Shown: in pieces, positions 35,420-44,350 of the stretch
Layout: each line of letters begins with the position of its first letter
How positions within the stretch are numbered: the first letter of the stretch is position 1
Assembly (NCBI GenBank): GCA_030692515.1
Contig: JAUXZS010000016.1
Coordinates: 132,313 to 196,312, forward strand
Origin: Bacteroidota bacterium
Lineage (GTDB): Bacteria > Bacteroidota > Bacteroidia > B-17B0 > Aurantibacillaceae
Reading direction: 5' to 3'
Length of the DNA: 64,000 nucleotides
Translations under genes and position numbers: made by a program
Notes under the pieces: model-generated
Seen by the model: only the letters and a program-made list of their open reading frames with translations
Told to the model about the DNA's origin: nothing
Databases searched by the model: none

Positions 35420-36106
35420 ATGTCGCTAAACGAACAAAATAGAATAAACTGGGTAAAACAAACATTGGAGTCGTTGCCTTCAGGAAAACGCATTTTAGAC
35501 GCAGGAGCAGGAGAACAACAATACAAACAATTTTGTAGTCATTTGAATTACGTTTCCCAAGATTTTGCGCAATACAATCCAAAACAACTAGAAAAAGGAT
35601 TACAAATGCCAAAATGGGAGTATGGCAAACTAGACATAATCTCAGATATCAATAACATTCCTGAAGCAGACGAAAGTTTTGATGCAATATTATGTACAGA
35701 AGTTTTTGAACATATTCCGGAACCCATTAAAGCCATTAAAGAATTTAGCAGGTTACTTAAAAAAAATGGCTCATTAATAATAACAGCTCCATTTTGCAGC
35801 ATGACCCACTTTGCACCATACCATTATTATTCAGGCTTTAATCGTTTTTTCTACGAAAAACATCTTGTTGATAACGGATTTGAAATAATCTCAATCGATT
35901 ATAACGGAAATTACTTTGATTATGTAAACCAAGAATTATCCCGTTCGCCCTATGTCGGTGAAGAATATTCTAACGATAAAATAACTAAAGTTGAAAAATT
36001 GGCATTAAAAATCGTAAGTAAAATGCTTACTCGTTTTTCAAAAAAAGACAAAGGCTCTTCTGAATTACAAAACTTTGGCTTTCATGTTGTAGCTATTAAA
36101 AAATGA
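35420..36106 (+). CDS. SAM-dependent methyltransferase
   Basis: A 228-residue class I methyltransferase (Methyltransf_11 type). Motif I is KRILDAGAGEQQYKQF and the later FDAILCTEVFEHIPEPIKAI is the diagnostic post-motif; RLLKKNGSLIITAPFC follows. The track start (35387) is replaced by ATG 35420, which lies 4 nt after the upstream stop. The stop overlaps the fucosyltransferase start (ATGA). It probably methylates a sugar of the locus product. Confidence 0.85.
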   Translation: MSLNEQNRINWVKQTLESLPSGKRILDAGAGEQQYKQFCSHLNYVSQDFAQYNPKQLEKGLQMPKWEYGKLDIISDINNIPEADESFDAILCTEVFEHIPEPIKAIKEFSRLLKKNGSLIITAPFCSMTHFAPYHYYSGFNRFFYEKHLVDNGFEIISIDYNGNYFDYVNQELSRSPYVGEEYSNDKITKVEKLALKIVSKMLTRFSKKDKGSSELQNFGFHVVAIKK

Positions 36107-36978
36107 TAATTGTTAAAATACAAGGCGGATTAGGCAACCAACTGTTTCAGTTTGCTTTAGCTTTAGCTTTAAAAACAAAAAATCCAAACGAGAAAATTGG
36201 AGTAGACCTAACTTACTACAAAACAAAAAATAAACGTATTACAGAACGAAAAAGTTTTATTCATGCATTCAACATAGATAGTTTTCCAGAAGCAACTTTT
36301 AAGGAGTTAAATAAAACAAATCCACTTCAGACAATAAAAAAATTATTCTCAAAAGAAAAAAAAATCTTAATAATAAACGAAAATTCAACCTTATTTCTCC
36401 CTTCAATTTTATCCTGTGATACAAATACATTCTTAAATGGATATTGGCAATCCTATAAATATTTTGAAGAAATAAATTCTGTCATAAAAAAGCAGTTCTC
36501 TCTAAAAATTTCTTTAAGTGTTGAATCGGAAGAACAAAAAAAAATTATTTTAAAAACACCGACTTCAATCGGTATTCACATTAGAAGAGGAGATTACCTT
36601 TCTAAATACTCGGAAATTTACAATCAATTAAACCTAGATTATTATTATAAAGGCGTTGCTTATGTTCAAAAAAATCTTAACGTAGAGAAAATAAGTTTGT
36701 TTTTGTTTTCTGATGACATAGAATGGTGCAAACAAAATTTTAAAACAACGGAGGAAGTTTATTTTATAGAAAACGCATCAACTAAACCTGATTACGAAGA
36801 TTTATCTTTAATGTCTTATTGCACACACAATATTATTGCAAACAGTTCGTATTCATGGTGGGGAGCATGGCTAAATACGAATGAGAATAAAATAATTATT
36901 GCGCCTAGTAAATGGTATAATAATCAAGAGCCAGATTTTAATAAAAGCATATACCCTTCAACATGGACAGTCCTTTAG
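36103..36978 (+). CDS. Alpha-1,2-fucosyltransferase, GT11
   Basis: A 291-residue GT11 enzyme, which transfers fucose from GDP-fucose to a galactose-like acceptor. MIIVKIQGGLGNQLFQFALA at the N terminus, the GDP-fucose motif GIHIRRGDYL near residue 155 and ANSSYSWWGAWLN near 245 are the three family signatures. It is cytoplasmic, without a signal or membrane span. The GDP-fucose synthesis genes (gmd, fcl) are not in the window. It overlaps the next gene by 16 nt. Confidence 0.92.
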   Translation: MIIVKIQGGLGNQLFQFALALALKTKNPNEKIGVDLTYYKTKNKRITERKSFIHAFNIDSFPEATFKELNKTNPLQTIKKLFSKEKKILIINENSTLFLPSILSCDTNTFLNGYWQSYKYFEEINSVIKKQFSLKISLSVESEEQKKIILKTPTSIGIHIRRGDYLSKYSEIYNQLNLDYYYKGVAYVQKNLNVEKISLFLFSDDIEWCKQNFKTTEEVYFIENASTKPDYEDLSLMSYCTHNIIANSSYSWWGAWLNTNENKIIIAPSKWYNNQEPDFNKSIYPSTWTVL

Positions 36979-37985
36979 TTACCATACTTATGCCTGTTTA
37001 TAATGCAGACTTCTTTTTGAAGAGGGCGATGGATAGTATATTAGAACAAACATATTCAAACATAGAATTCTTAATTATAAACGATGGAAGTACAGATAAT
37101 TCATTATCGATAATTAAATCCTATTCAGATAACAGAATTGTATTAATCGAAAACGAGAAAAATTTAGGGTTAATTTATTCACTTAATATTGGTTTACAAA
37201 AAGCGAGAGGAAAATACGTTGCTAGAATGGATGCAGATGATGTTAGCTACAAAAATAGAATACAAAAACAATTGGTTTTTATGGAAAATCATAGTGATGT
37301 AGGAATTTTAGGAACATTTATACAAAAAGAAAAAAAGTTTGAGCTCTATGCTAACCCAAAACTAACATCTAACGAACTTAAAGCAAGGTTAATTTTTAAT
37401 AATATTTTTAATCACCCTACAATTCTGTTTAGAAATAGTTTTTTAAAAGAACAGAATATTTCCTACAACGCAGAGTTTAAGCATGCAGAAGATTATAATT
37501 TATGGTTAAATACAATTCCTAAAACTGACTTTGCTATTTTAAATGAGTCACTTTTATATTATGAAAACCATCAAAGTCAAGTTTCCGAAATTTTTAATGC
37601 AGAACAAAAAATAAATGTAAATAAAAGTCATCGACAATTTTTCACTTCTCTGAACTTGAATTTTAGCGGCGCTGAACTTGAAATTCATAGGAGATTGTTT
37701 TATCAAGATTACTTATACAACAAAACATTTATTGCAGAGCTTGAGAATTGGTTGTTAAAAATTTCTGAAAGCACTTCTTTACAATCATTGCTTACAAAGG
37801 AAGCTTTACAAAAAACAACATCAGTAGTGTGGTTTGAAGTATGCACTCATTTTGCTTCAAAAAAAATAAAAACACATCAACGTTTTTACAAATCCCCGCT
37901 TTGTAATACAAAACAGCTTTCTTTTAAAAGCATATTACTATTTAATTTAAAAAGTATTTTCGCATTTAACTCATTGCCTTTATAA
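36963..37985 (+). CDS. Glycosyltransferase family 2
   Basis: A 340-residue GT2 enzyme. VTILMPVYNADFFLKRAMDS, LIINDGSTDNSLSII and the metal-binding acidic triplet in YVARMDADDVS are the GT-A nucleotide-sugar signatures, and HAEDYNLWL is the likely acceptor-side acidic motif. No membrane span is evident. The start lies 16 nt inside the fucosyltransferase gene. Linkage and sugar cannot be predicted. Confidence 0.9.
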   Translation: MDSPLVTILMPVYNADFFLKRAMDSILEQTYSNIEFLIINDGSTDNSLSIIKSYSDNRIVLIENEKNLGLIYSLNIGLQKARGKYVARMDADDVSYKNRIQKQLVFMENHSDVGILGTFIQKEKKFELYANPKLTSNELKARLIFNNIFNHPTILFRNSFLKEQNISYNAEFKHAEDYNLWLNTIPKTDFAILNESLLYYENHQSQVSEIFNAEQKINVNKSHRQFFTSLNLNFSGAELEIHRRLFYQDYLYNKTFIAELENWLLKISESTSLQSLLTKEALQKTTSVVWFEVCTHFASKKIKTHQRFYKSPLCNTKQLSFKSILLFNLKSIFAFNSLPL

Positions 37986-37994
37986 TTTTCAAAC

Positions 37995-38774
37995 ATGGTA
38001 AAAAAAATAATTAAATTTCTTTTTAATTCTTCTTATTTAGAGAAAAAATTAGCCTTAAAGGAAGTCTTTTTTACAGACGGAAACGAAAATATCACTCGCT
38101 TAATTAAATTAGTTAGAAACATACACATTAGCGATGATAGTTCTTTAATTATAGATGTTGGTGCTTACAATGGAGCTACATCAATTTTGTTTTCCGAAGC
38201 TTTTCCGAAAAAAAAAATAATTGGGTTCGAGGCAAATCCAAAGGCTTACGAAAATGCAATTAAAAACTGCATCAATCACAAAAACATAACCTTACATAAC
38301 TTTGCAATTTCTAATAAATCAGAAACGTTAAATTTTTATATTACTTCTAATGATGTGTCTTCTTCAATAAACAAAATCGATGAAAAACAAATTAACAGTG
38401 AAGATTATAGAAACGAATTAAACTTAAAAACGCAAATTAATATTGCCGCTCATAAATTAGATGAGTTTCTTGAAGATAAAAACATTTTGATATTAAAAAT
38501 AGATACTCAAGGGCACGAATTGAAAGTTTTAGATGGCGCAAAAGAAACATTAAAAAAAACCAGTTTTGTATTAATAGAAATGAGTAATCATAAATTATAT
38601 ATTGATGGTTGTAAATATCATGAAGTAGACGAAATGATGCGAAAAAACAATTTTACACTCATTGATATTATTGTAACTTATAGAAAAAAAGGAATAATAC
38701 TTACTGAATATGACGCTATTTATGCGAATAACAGCATCCAATCTTTAGAAAAATTAGTATTATCTTCATCCTAA
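37995..38774 (+). CDS. FkbM family methyltransferase (first copy)
   Basis: A 259-residue FkbM-type O-methyltransferase. IIDVGAYNGATSILFSEAF is the SAM motif, IIGFEANPKAYENA the acidic motif, and ILKIDTQGHELKVLDGAKE the family hallmark (usually IKIDVEGxExxVLxGA). FkbM enzymes methylate hydroxyls of sugars and polyketides. It stands 9 nt after the GT2 gene and 12 nt before a second FkbM gene that is only distantly similar, so the pair is not a recent duplication. Confidence 0.88.
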   Translation: MVKKIIKFLFNSSYLEKKLALKEVFFTDGNENITRLIKLVRNIHISDDSSLIIDVGAYNGATSILFSEAFPKKKIIGFEANPKAYENAIKNCINHKNITLHNFAISNKSETLNFYITSNDVSSSINKIDEKQINSEDYRNELNLKTQINIAAHKLDEFLEDKNILILKIDTQGHELKVLDGAKETLKKTSFVLIEMSNHKLYIDGCKYHEVDEMMRKNNFTLIDIIVTYRKKGIILTEYDAIYANNSIQSLEKLVLSSS

Positions 38775-38786
38775 AATAAATATTAA

Positions 38787-39572
38787 ATGTTCCTGAAATC
38801 AATAATTAAAAAAATGCTTAATCTGGTTCTGTCTTTAATTGACAAAGAGCACTTAGTAGAATATTATCAATTAAAACACAATGAACCTAAAATCTTACCA
38901 AGCATAAGCAATTTTTATTCGGGATTTATAACGCCAAACATGAAAATTATTGATGTTGGAGCAAATGTAGGCAACTACTCTCAGGTATTTTTAACTCTTG
39001 GCGCTAAAGTATTAGGACTTGAACCACAAAAATATTGCCAGAAAATTTTAGAAAAACGCTTTAAAAACTCAATTAATTTTAAACTAATTCCCCTTGCCTC
39101 AGGAGCAAAAGAATCAATTGAAAAAATCCACAAATCCAATTCTCACACCATTGCTTCGATGAACAAAAATTGGATTGATAATGTAAAAAAAAGTGATCGC
39201 TTTAATGGAGAAGATTGGAATAAAACAGAAACCATTTCTGTAACAACTATAGATAACATTATAAAGGAAAATTTTTGTCCTGATTATATTAAAATTGACG
39301 TTGAAGGTTTTGAATTAGATGTATTAAAAGGTTTAAGCCATTCGGTAGAATATATTTCATTTGAAATAACTTTACCCGAAATGAAGCAAACAGCAATTGA
39401 TTGCGTAAATGAAATAGGTCGTATTGGTAATTATTTATATTCAATACCAGAAGCAGAAAAAGTTATTGATATAAAAAACTGGCAAACAAAAACTGAAATT
39501 ATTTTGTATCTAGAATCTTTAAGTCAAAATTCTGAAAAAATTTCGGCGGACATTTTTTGTAAAAAAAGTTAA
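38787..39572 (+). CDS. FkbM family methyltransferase (second copy)
   Basis: A 261-residue FkbM-type methyltransferase. MKIIDVGANVGNYSQVFLTL, VLGLEPQKYCQKIL and YIKIDVEGFELDVLKGLSH are the expected motifs. It differs from the preceding FkbM protein over most of its length, which suggests two different methylation sites on the glycan. The last residues (ILYLESLSQ) are unremarkable. Confidence 0.88.
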   Translation: MFLKSIIKKMLNLVLSLIDKEHLVEYYQLKHNEPKILPSISNFYSGFITPNMKIIDVGANVGNYSQVFLTLGAKVLGLEPQKYCQKILEKRFKNSINFKLIPLASGAKESIEKIHKSNSHTIASMNKNWIDNVKKSDRFNGEDWNKTETISVTTIDNIIKENFCPDYIKIDVEGFELDVLKGLSHSVEYISFEITLPEMKQTAIDCVNEIGRIGNYLYSIPEAEKVIDIKNWQTKTEIILYLESLSQNSEKISADIFCKKS

Positions 39573-39582
39573 AGCTATTCAT

Positions 39583-40392
39583 TTGACTAAAAACACGGCC
39601 ATATTAGTACTTTCGTGCGATAAATACGCAGATGCTTGGCGTCCGTTTTTTCTTTTTTTTGAAAAATACTGGGGTGATTGTCCTTTTCCAATATACTTAG
39701 GCACAAATGAAAAAGAATTTAAGTTTAATAATGTAAAACAAATCTTCTCTCATAAAAACACTACTTGGTCTGATGAACTTCAAATTATTCTAAAGCAAAT
39801 TCCAGAAAAAAACATTATACTTATTTTAGAAGACTATTTTATTTACAAGCAAGTTAATACCGAAACAATAATTAAATTATTAGAAATAATGGAATCTGAA
39901 AATGCTGCTTATTTAAAACTGGCAGCTTTTCCAAAAAAATATGACAAACTCTGGCCGCATAATGCACTAACTAGGCACCCAAACATTGGTGAAATTGAAA
40001 AAGAAAGTCAGTACCGTGTTTGCCTGCAAACAGCAATTTGGAATAAGGAAATATTACTAAACTTATTAAACCCCGCTGAAAATCCCTGGCAGTTTGAAAT
40101 TGAAGCTTCAAAACGCTCAAATCTATTAGATAATCCTATATTATGCGTTATGGCCGACCCTAATCAGCAAAGCGTTCACGGACCCATACAATACTATTGC
40201 ACAGCTTTAACAGCAGGTAAATGGATGCGTGGCGCAGTAAAATTATGCAAAAAAGAAAATATTGCGTTAGATTTATCTCAGCGATTGGTTGAAACTCGTT
40301 ACGAAGAATTAAGAAGAAAATTATACATTTCCTTACCAATAGGCATACGTAAAGTTGTAGACTTTTTAGGCAACAAAGCAAAAACAAAATGA
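39583..40392 (+). CDS. Uncharacterised glycan-locus protein
   Basis: A 269-residue protein I do not recognise with confidence. It starts at TTG 39583 (TAILVLSCDKYADAWRPFF), has ILILEDYFIYKQVN, which could be the acidic motif of a GT-A fold, and NPWQFEIEASKR near the middle. There is no signal peptide or membrane span. The first strand and the ILEDYF segment suggest a glycosyltransferase-like fold, but canonical DxD is not present. It is embedded between a methyltransferase and a GT2 gene with gaps of 10 and 1 nt, so it should serve the same pathway. Confidence 0.6.
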   Translation: MTKNTAILVLSCDKYADAWRPFFLFFEKYWGDCPFPIYLGTNEKEFKFNNVKQIFSHKNTTWSDELQIILKQIPEKNIILILEDYFIYKQVNTETIIKLLEIMESENAAYLKLAAFPKKYDKLWPHNALTRHPNIGEIEKESQYRVCLQTAIWNKEILLNLLNPAENPWQFEIEASKRSNLLDNPILCVMADPNQQSVHGPIQYYCTALTAGKWMRGAVKLCKKENIALDLSQRLVETRYEELRRKLYISLPIGIRKVVDFLGNKAKTK

Positions 40393-40393
40393 G

Positions 40394-41323
40394 ATGGAAT
40401 TTGAAGGCTTAAGTATAATTATTCCAACAAAAGACAGAGGCGACGTGTTTGTAAAAACACTAACAGCCGCTTATAATGCAATTACCAATATTTCGGCCGA
40501 GATTTTAATTATTAATGATTCTAAAATAAATAATCCCATTATTCCTAAAGACTTTAATGATAAGGTTAAACTGATTAATAATCCCAAAAGCGGCGTAGCC
40601 TCTGCAAGAAATTTAGGCGCAATAAACTCAAAATTTTCTAATCTTTTATTTTTAGATGACGACATACTAATTTCAGAAAAAAACATTTTTGATTTAATTC
40701 AAAATATTCAGCAATTTCCTAACTCAGCAATCAATTTTAACTGGCTGTATCCACTGGAGCTAACAGAAAATATTCAAAAAACAAAATTCGGAAGGTACTT
40801 GATTGAGAATGAATTTACATCTCTTAAAGGATGGAATAAAAATTTAAAATGGGAAGGAAAATCGGTTTTTGAACTAGATTTAGTTGCAAGTTATTTCTTA
40901 TCCATTAATAAGGAAAACTTTAATTTAATTGGAGGCTATAACGAAAGCTTCCCACATGCCGGCGCCGAAGATTTTGAATTCGCATCCCGTTTAAAAAAAT
41001 CAAATATTAAAGGTTTGTGCAATCCCTCTATTATAGTTTGGCATAATGAAGAAGACAGAGTTGCTTTATTGCCATGGCTACAAAGAAAGGAACGTTCGGC
41101 AGAAACTAGGAAAATTGCCGTTAGTTTAGGCTACCCAGAAATGGCTATTATTGCTTCAGTATTCAAAATCAAATTCGCCTTATTCTTATATCAAATTAAA
41201 TCAACTTTCATTTTTGCATTGAAACTAATTCCAAACAATAAATTGTTCGACCATCTATCTTTTAAAATAATAAATATGTTATTAGCAATTTATTTGTACA
41301 AGGGATTTTTTAAGACCAAATAA
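40394..41323 (+). CDS. Glycosyltransferase family 2
   Basis: A 309-residue GT2 enzyme: LSIIIPTKDRGDVFVKTLTA, ILIINDSKIN, GVASARNLGAINS and LLFLDDDILIS (acidic metal motif). HAGAEDFEFASRLKKSNIK is the acceptor-side ED motif with the following helix, and VWHNEED is typical of rhamnosyl- or galactosyltransferase-like GT2 members. A hydrophobic C-terminal stretch (IKSTFIFALKLI) may touch the membrane. It starts 1 nt after the stop of the preceding gene. Confidence 0.88.
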   Translation: MEFEGLSIIIPTKDRGDVFVKTLTAAYNAITNISAEILIINDSKINNPIIPKDFNDKVKLINNPKSGVASARNLGAINSKFSNLLFLDDDILISEKNIFDLIQNIQQFPNSAINFNWLYPLELTENIQKTKFGRYLIENEFTSLKGWNKNLKWEGKSVFELDLVASYFLSINKENFNLIGGYNESFPHAGAEDFEFASRLKKSNIKGLCNPSIIVWHNEEDRVALLPWLQRKERSAETRKIAVSLGYPEMAIIASVFKIKFALFLYQIKSTFIFALKLIPNNKLFDHLSFKIINMLLAIYLYKGFFKTK

Positions 41324-41337
41324 TAAATTAAACGTAA

Positions 41338-42459
41338 TTGTTATTGAAAACAAAAGTTACATACGTTATTTCACAAATTAATAAAGCCGTTTATTTTGAA
41401 TGGACGGCTGAATTAATGAATAAAGAAAAAATAGAGCTAAGCTTTATTTTATTAACTAATGGCAACAGCGAATTACAAAAATATTTGGTAAAAAATGGAT
41501 TTAAAGTAAAACAAGTAAACTATAAAAATAAATACAATTTGCCAATGGCATTATTGCATGCCATACTCTTTATCTTAAAAACAAAACCAAATATTGTTCA
41601 TGCACATTTATTTGAAGGAAGTTTAATAGGTCTCTCCGCGGCCTGGTTTTGCAGAGTTAAAAAAAGAATTTATACCCGTCACCACAGCAGTTACCACCAC
41701 GATTATTTCCCAAACTTTATAAAATACGATAGGTTATGTAATTTTTTATCTACGAAAATAATTGTTCCAACAAAAATTGTACAAGAAATTTTAGAACAAA
41801 AAGAATTTGTGCCTAAAAACAAAATCCAGTTGATTCATCACGGGTTTAAATTAGAAAGTTTTACAAAAGTATCCAGCGTAGAAATTTTATCCCTGAGAAA
41901 CAAATATAATTTAAACGAGTTTTACCCAAAAATTGGAGTCGTTTCAAGATATATAGATTGGAAAGGGGTACAGTATATTGTTCCAGCTTTTAAAAAAATA
42001 TTATTAGAGTACCCTAATGCAAAATTAATCTTAGCCAATGCAGATGGACCTTATGAGCATATAATAAAAAATTTATTGAAAGAAATTCCCAATGAAAATT
42101 ATGTCGAAATTGATTTTGAAAATAATTTATTTGCTTTGTTTAAATTGTTTGATGTTTTTGTTCATGTTCCAATAGATCAAACATCGGAAGCCTTTGGACA
42201 AGTATATGTTGAATCACTGGCTTCTTCAGTGCCAAGCGTGTTCACTCTTTCCGGAATTGCAAATGATTTTATAATAGACAAACATAATGCTTTAGTAGTT
42301 GACTATAAAAACACAAAAGCTATTTATGAGGGCGTTAAACAAATTATCGAAAATAAATCTTTAGCCTCAACTTTAATTAATAATGGTAAAGCTGATGTTG
42401 AAAATTTATTTGATATCTCTAAAATGATTTTAGCTTTAGAAACTTTATATTTATCATGA
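41338..42459 (+). CDS. Glycosyltransferase family 4
   Basis: A 373-residue retaining GT4 enzyme with two Rossmann domains. KPNIVHAHLFEGSLIGLSAA and RIYTRHHSSYH lie in the acceptor half; IGVVSRYIDWKGVQYIVPAF starts the donor half, and SEAFGQVYVESLASSVP is the EX7E nucleotide-sugar motif. The start must be TTG 41338 or TTG 41344, since TAA is the codon before 41338 and no ATG occurs for about 60 codons. The stop overlaps the next start (ATGA). Confidence 0.88.
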   Translation: MLLKTKVTYVISQINKAVYFEWTAELMNKEKIELSFILLTNGNSELQKYLVKNGFKVKQVNYKNKYNLPMALLHAILFILKTKPNIVHAHLFEGSLIGLSAAWFCRVKKRIYTRHHSSYHHDYFPNFIKYDRLCNFLSTKIIVPTKIVQEILEQKEFVPKNKIQLIHHGFKLESFTKVSSVEILSLRNKYNLNEFYPKIGVVSRYIDWKGVQYIVPAFKKILLEYPNAKLILANADGPYEHIIKNLLKEIPNENYVEIDFENNLFALFKLFDVFVHVPIDQTSEAFGQVYVESLASSVPSVFTLSGIANDFIIDKHNALVVDYKNTKAIYEGVKQIIENKSLASTLINNGKADVENLFDISKMILALETLYLS

Positions 42460-43337
42460 CCTTTTTCTCTATCATAATACCTACCTATAACCGAGAAAAA
42501 ATTATTCCTCGAGCAATAAAAAGTATATTAAACCAAAGTTTTACTGATTTTGAAATAATAATTGTTGATGATGGAAGTAGTGATGACACTGAGTTAGTTA
42601 TTAAAAATTTTCAGAACGATTCGATAAAATATTTTAAAACGGATAATTTTGGAGTTGCTCATGCCCGTAATTTTGGCATAAAATTAGCGAAAGGAAAATA
42701 CATTGGATTTTTAGATTCTGACGACTTAATGGAAACAAACCATTTACAAACAGCTCATGAATTTATTATTTCTAAAAAATTTCCGGAAGTTATTCACCTC
42801 AACTTTTTATGGGGTCCAGAAAATAAGTCGCGTATACATAAAAACACGCTACCAAAAAATTTACCAGATGATATTTTTAAAAAATGTTCTCTTCATGTAA
42901 ACTGTATTTTTATTCAAGGCGTATTACTAAAAGACAACTTATTTAATGAGTCAATATCCTTAATGTTTGCCGAAGATTGGGATTTTTTCATTAAAATTGC
43001 AACGCGTTTTAAAATACATTTATTAGACGTAAATACTTGTTATTTAGTAGATCACGAGGATAGAAATATGCGAAATTTTGACGAAAAAAAATGGGTCTTA
43101 AAAAGGGATGCAATAGCATTAAGTCTTTCGCAAGACAAATTAATTTCTGAGAATTATTCTCACAAAATAAACATGGTTACAGCCCACATGAATTCACTAA
43201 TTGCTATAAATTTTGCCGTACGAAAAAAGAAAAGAAAAAGTCTAAGTTATTGGACTTTATCTATAAAACAGAATTTTAAAGAGTTGTTTACCAGGCGCTC
43301 AATGGCAATAATTAAGCACCTTTTTTTAAGCTGGTAA
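42456..43337 (+). CDS. Glycosyltransferase family 2
   Basis: A 293-residue GT2 enzyme: FSIIIPTYNREKIIPRAIKS, IIIVDDGSSDDTELVI, GVAHARNFGIKLA and YIGFLDSDDLMET (metal motif). MFAEDWDFFIKIA is the acceptor-side acidic motif. The C terminus is Lys-rich (RKKKRKSLSYW), which may help membrane contact. It closes the uninterrupted plus-strand run that began with the Wzt-like gene; a 139-bp gap follows, AT-rich, with no convincing terminator. Confidence 0.9.
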   Translation: MTFFSIIIPTYNREKIIPRAIKSILNQSFTDFEIIIVDDGSSDDTELVIKNFQNDSIKYFKTDNFGVAHARNFGIKLAKGKYIGFLDSDDLMETNHLQTAHEFIISKKFPEVIHLNFLWGPENKSRIHKNTLPKNLPDDIFKKCSLHVNCIFIQGVLLKDNLFNESISLMFAEDWDFFIKIATRFKIHLLDVNTCYLVDHEDRNMRNFDEKKWVLKRDAIALSLSQDKLISENYSHKINMVTAHMNSLIAINFAVRKKKRKSLSYWTLSIKQNFKELFTRRSMAIIKHLFLSW

Positions 43338-43476
43338 TTTCTGCCAGAGTTGTTAAAATCCGAAATAAAAGCATATATTTATCACTGTATATCATATTTA
43401 TAAGTAGAATATATTTTAACTATTTATCTGCTTATTTTTAGAATTGTTTTATGACTAAGGCTTATTATTTTATTTA

Positions 43477-44331
43477 ATGTTTACTTTTTTTAGAGATAAG
43501 AGTCATATTCTATTTGCTTTTCTTTTTATAGTTAGTATTTCTCATTTTTTTGTGGGAGTTTCACAACAAAAAATTGAGGTCCCAAACAGAACAGAACTAT
43601 TTAACCCTCAACTTCTAAGTATAAATTCAATAGATAAAGCTCTTGCATACACCGATAGCATTTATAACTTATCGCATTCTAAAAGTTTTGATACTTTGGC
43701 CTATGTAAAAATTGCAAGTACTTTTATTAAAGAAAGGTTTTATCATAGCTTATCGAGCTATAACTTTTCGGAAAATTGGATTGCTTATGGTTTTAGTAAA
43801 ATTTTCTGGTCGCATTTTTCTGCTATCGTAAATCCCGACCATATCTTAAAATATCCCGAAGGTTTATGTAGCCAACAAAACATTATTTTTTCGGAAGTTT
43901 TAAGGAAAAAAGGTATTACTTCAAGACCCGTTGGATTGGGCCCCAAGAAGGGCCCTGGCCATTATTTAACGGAAGTGTTTTATAATAATGATTGGCATAT
44001 TTATGATGTTGATTTAGAGCCTAATTGGGAAATCACAGAGCTTAATCATCCTAGCTTGAAATATTTATTATCTAATAAAGAGATACTCTATAAAATATAT
44101 GAAAATAAATTAACCCCAAGTCATTTAGATTTTATAATTAAGGATGTAAAATACGGTAAACCAAATACTTTTCCGGCAACAAACATGCTGTGGTTCCATA
44201 AAATTACTTTAGGGTTAAGTTATATTTTTCCATTATTATTTTTGATTCTTTTTATTAGGGCTTTAATGAAGCAAAAAAAGCATAAAATAAAAAAGAATTA
44301 TAATCTCAACCAGAGTGAAGTCTTAACGTAA
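43477..44331 (+). CDS. Membrane-anchored transglutaminase-like protein
   Basis: A 284-residue protein with an N-terminal span (ILFAFLFIVSISHFFVGV) and a C-terminal span (LGLSYIFPLLFLILFIRAL) followed by a Lys-rich tail, so the domain between is probably extracytoplasmic. EGLCSQQNIIFSEVLRKKGI supplies the Cys, GHYLTEVFYNNDWHIYDVD the His and Asp of a transglutaminase-like (cysteine peptidase/amidase) triad. Such domains can act as peptidases, amidases or protein cross-linkers. It lies between a GT2 gene and asnB; the asnB gap is 19 nt, suggesting the two work together. Role not predictable. Confidence 0.72.
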   Translation: MFTFFRDKSHILFAFLFIVSISHFFVGVSQQKIEVPNRTELFNPQLLSINSIDKALAYTDSIYNLSHSKSFDTLAYVKIASTFIKERFYHSLSSYNFSENWIAYGFSKIFWSHFSAIVNPDHILKYPEGLCSQQNIIFSEVLRKKGITSRPVGLGPKKGPGHYLTEVFYNNDWHIYDVDLEPNWEITELNHPSLKYLLSNKEILYKIYENKLTPSHLDFIIKDVKYGKPNTFPATNMLWFHKITLGLSYIFPLLFLILFIRALMKQKKHKIKKNYNLNQSEVLT

Positions 44332-44350
44332 TCTTTAAAACACAAAAAAA

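Noticed and set aside
36963-36978. Possible frameshift between the fucosyltransferase and GT2 genes
   Set aside because: Both proteins are complete at their ends; a 16-nt overlap is in keeping with the other tight junctions of the locus.
37995-39572. Recent tandem duplication of an FkbM gene
   Set aside because: The two proteins share only the family motifs; the rest differs, so they are separate family members.
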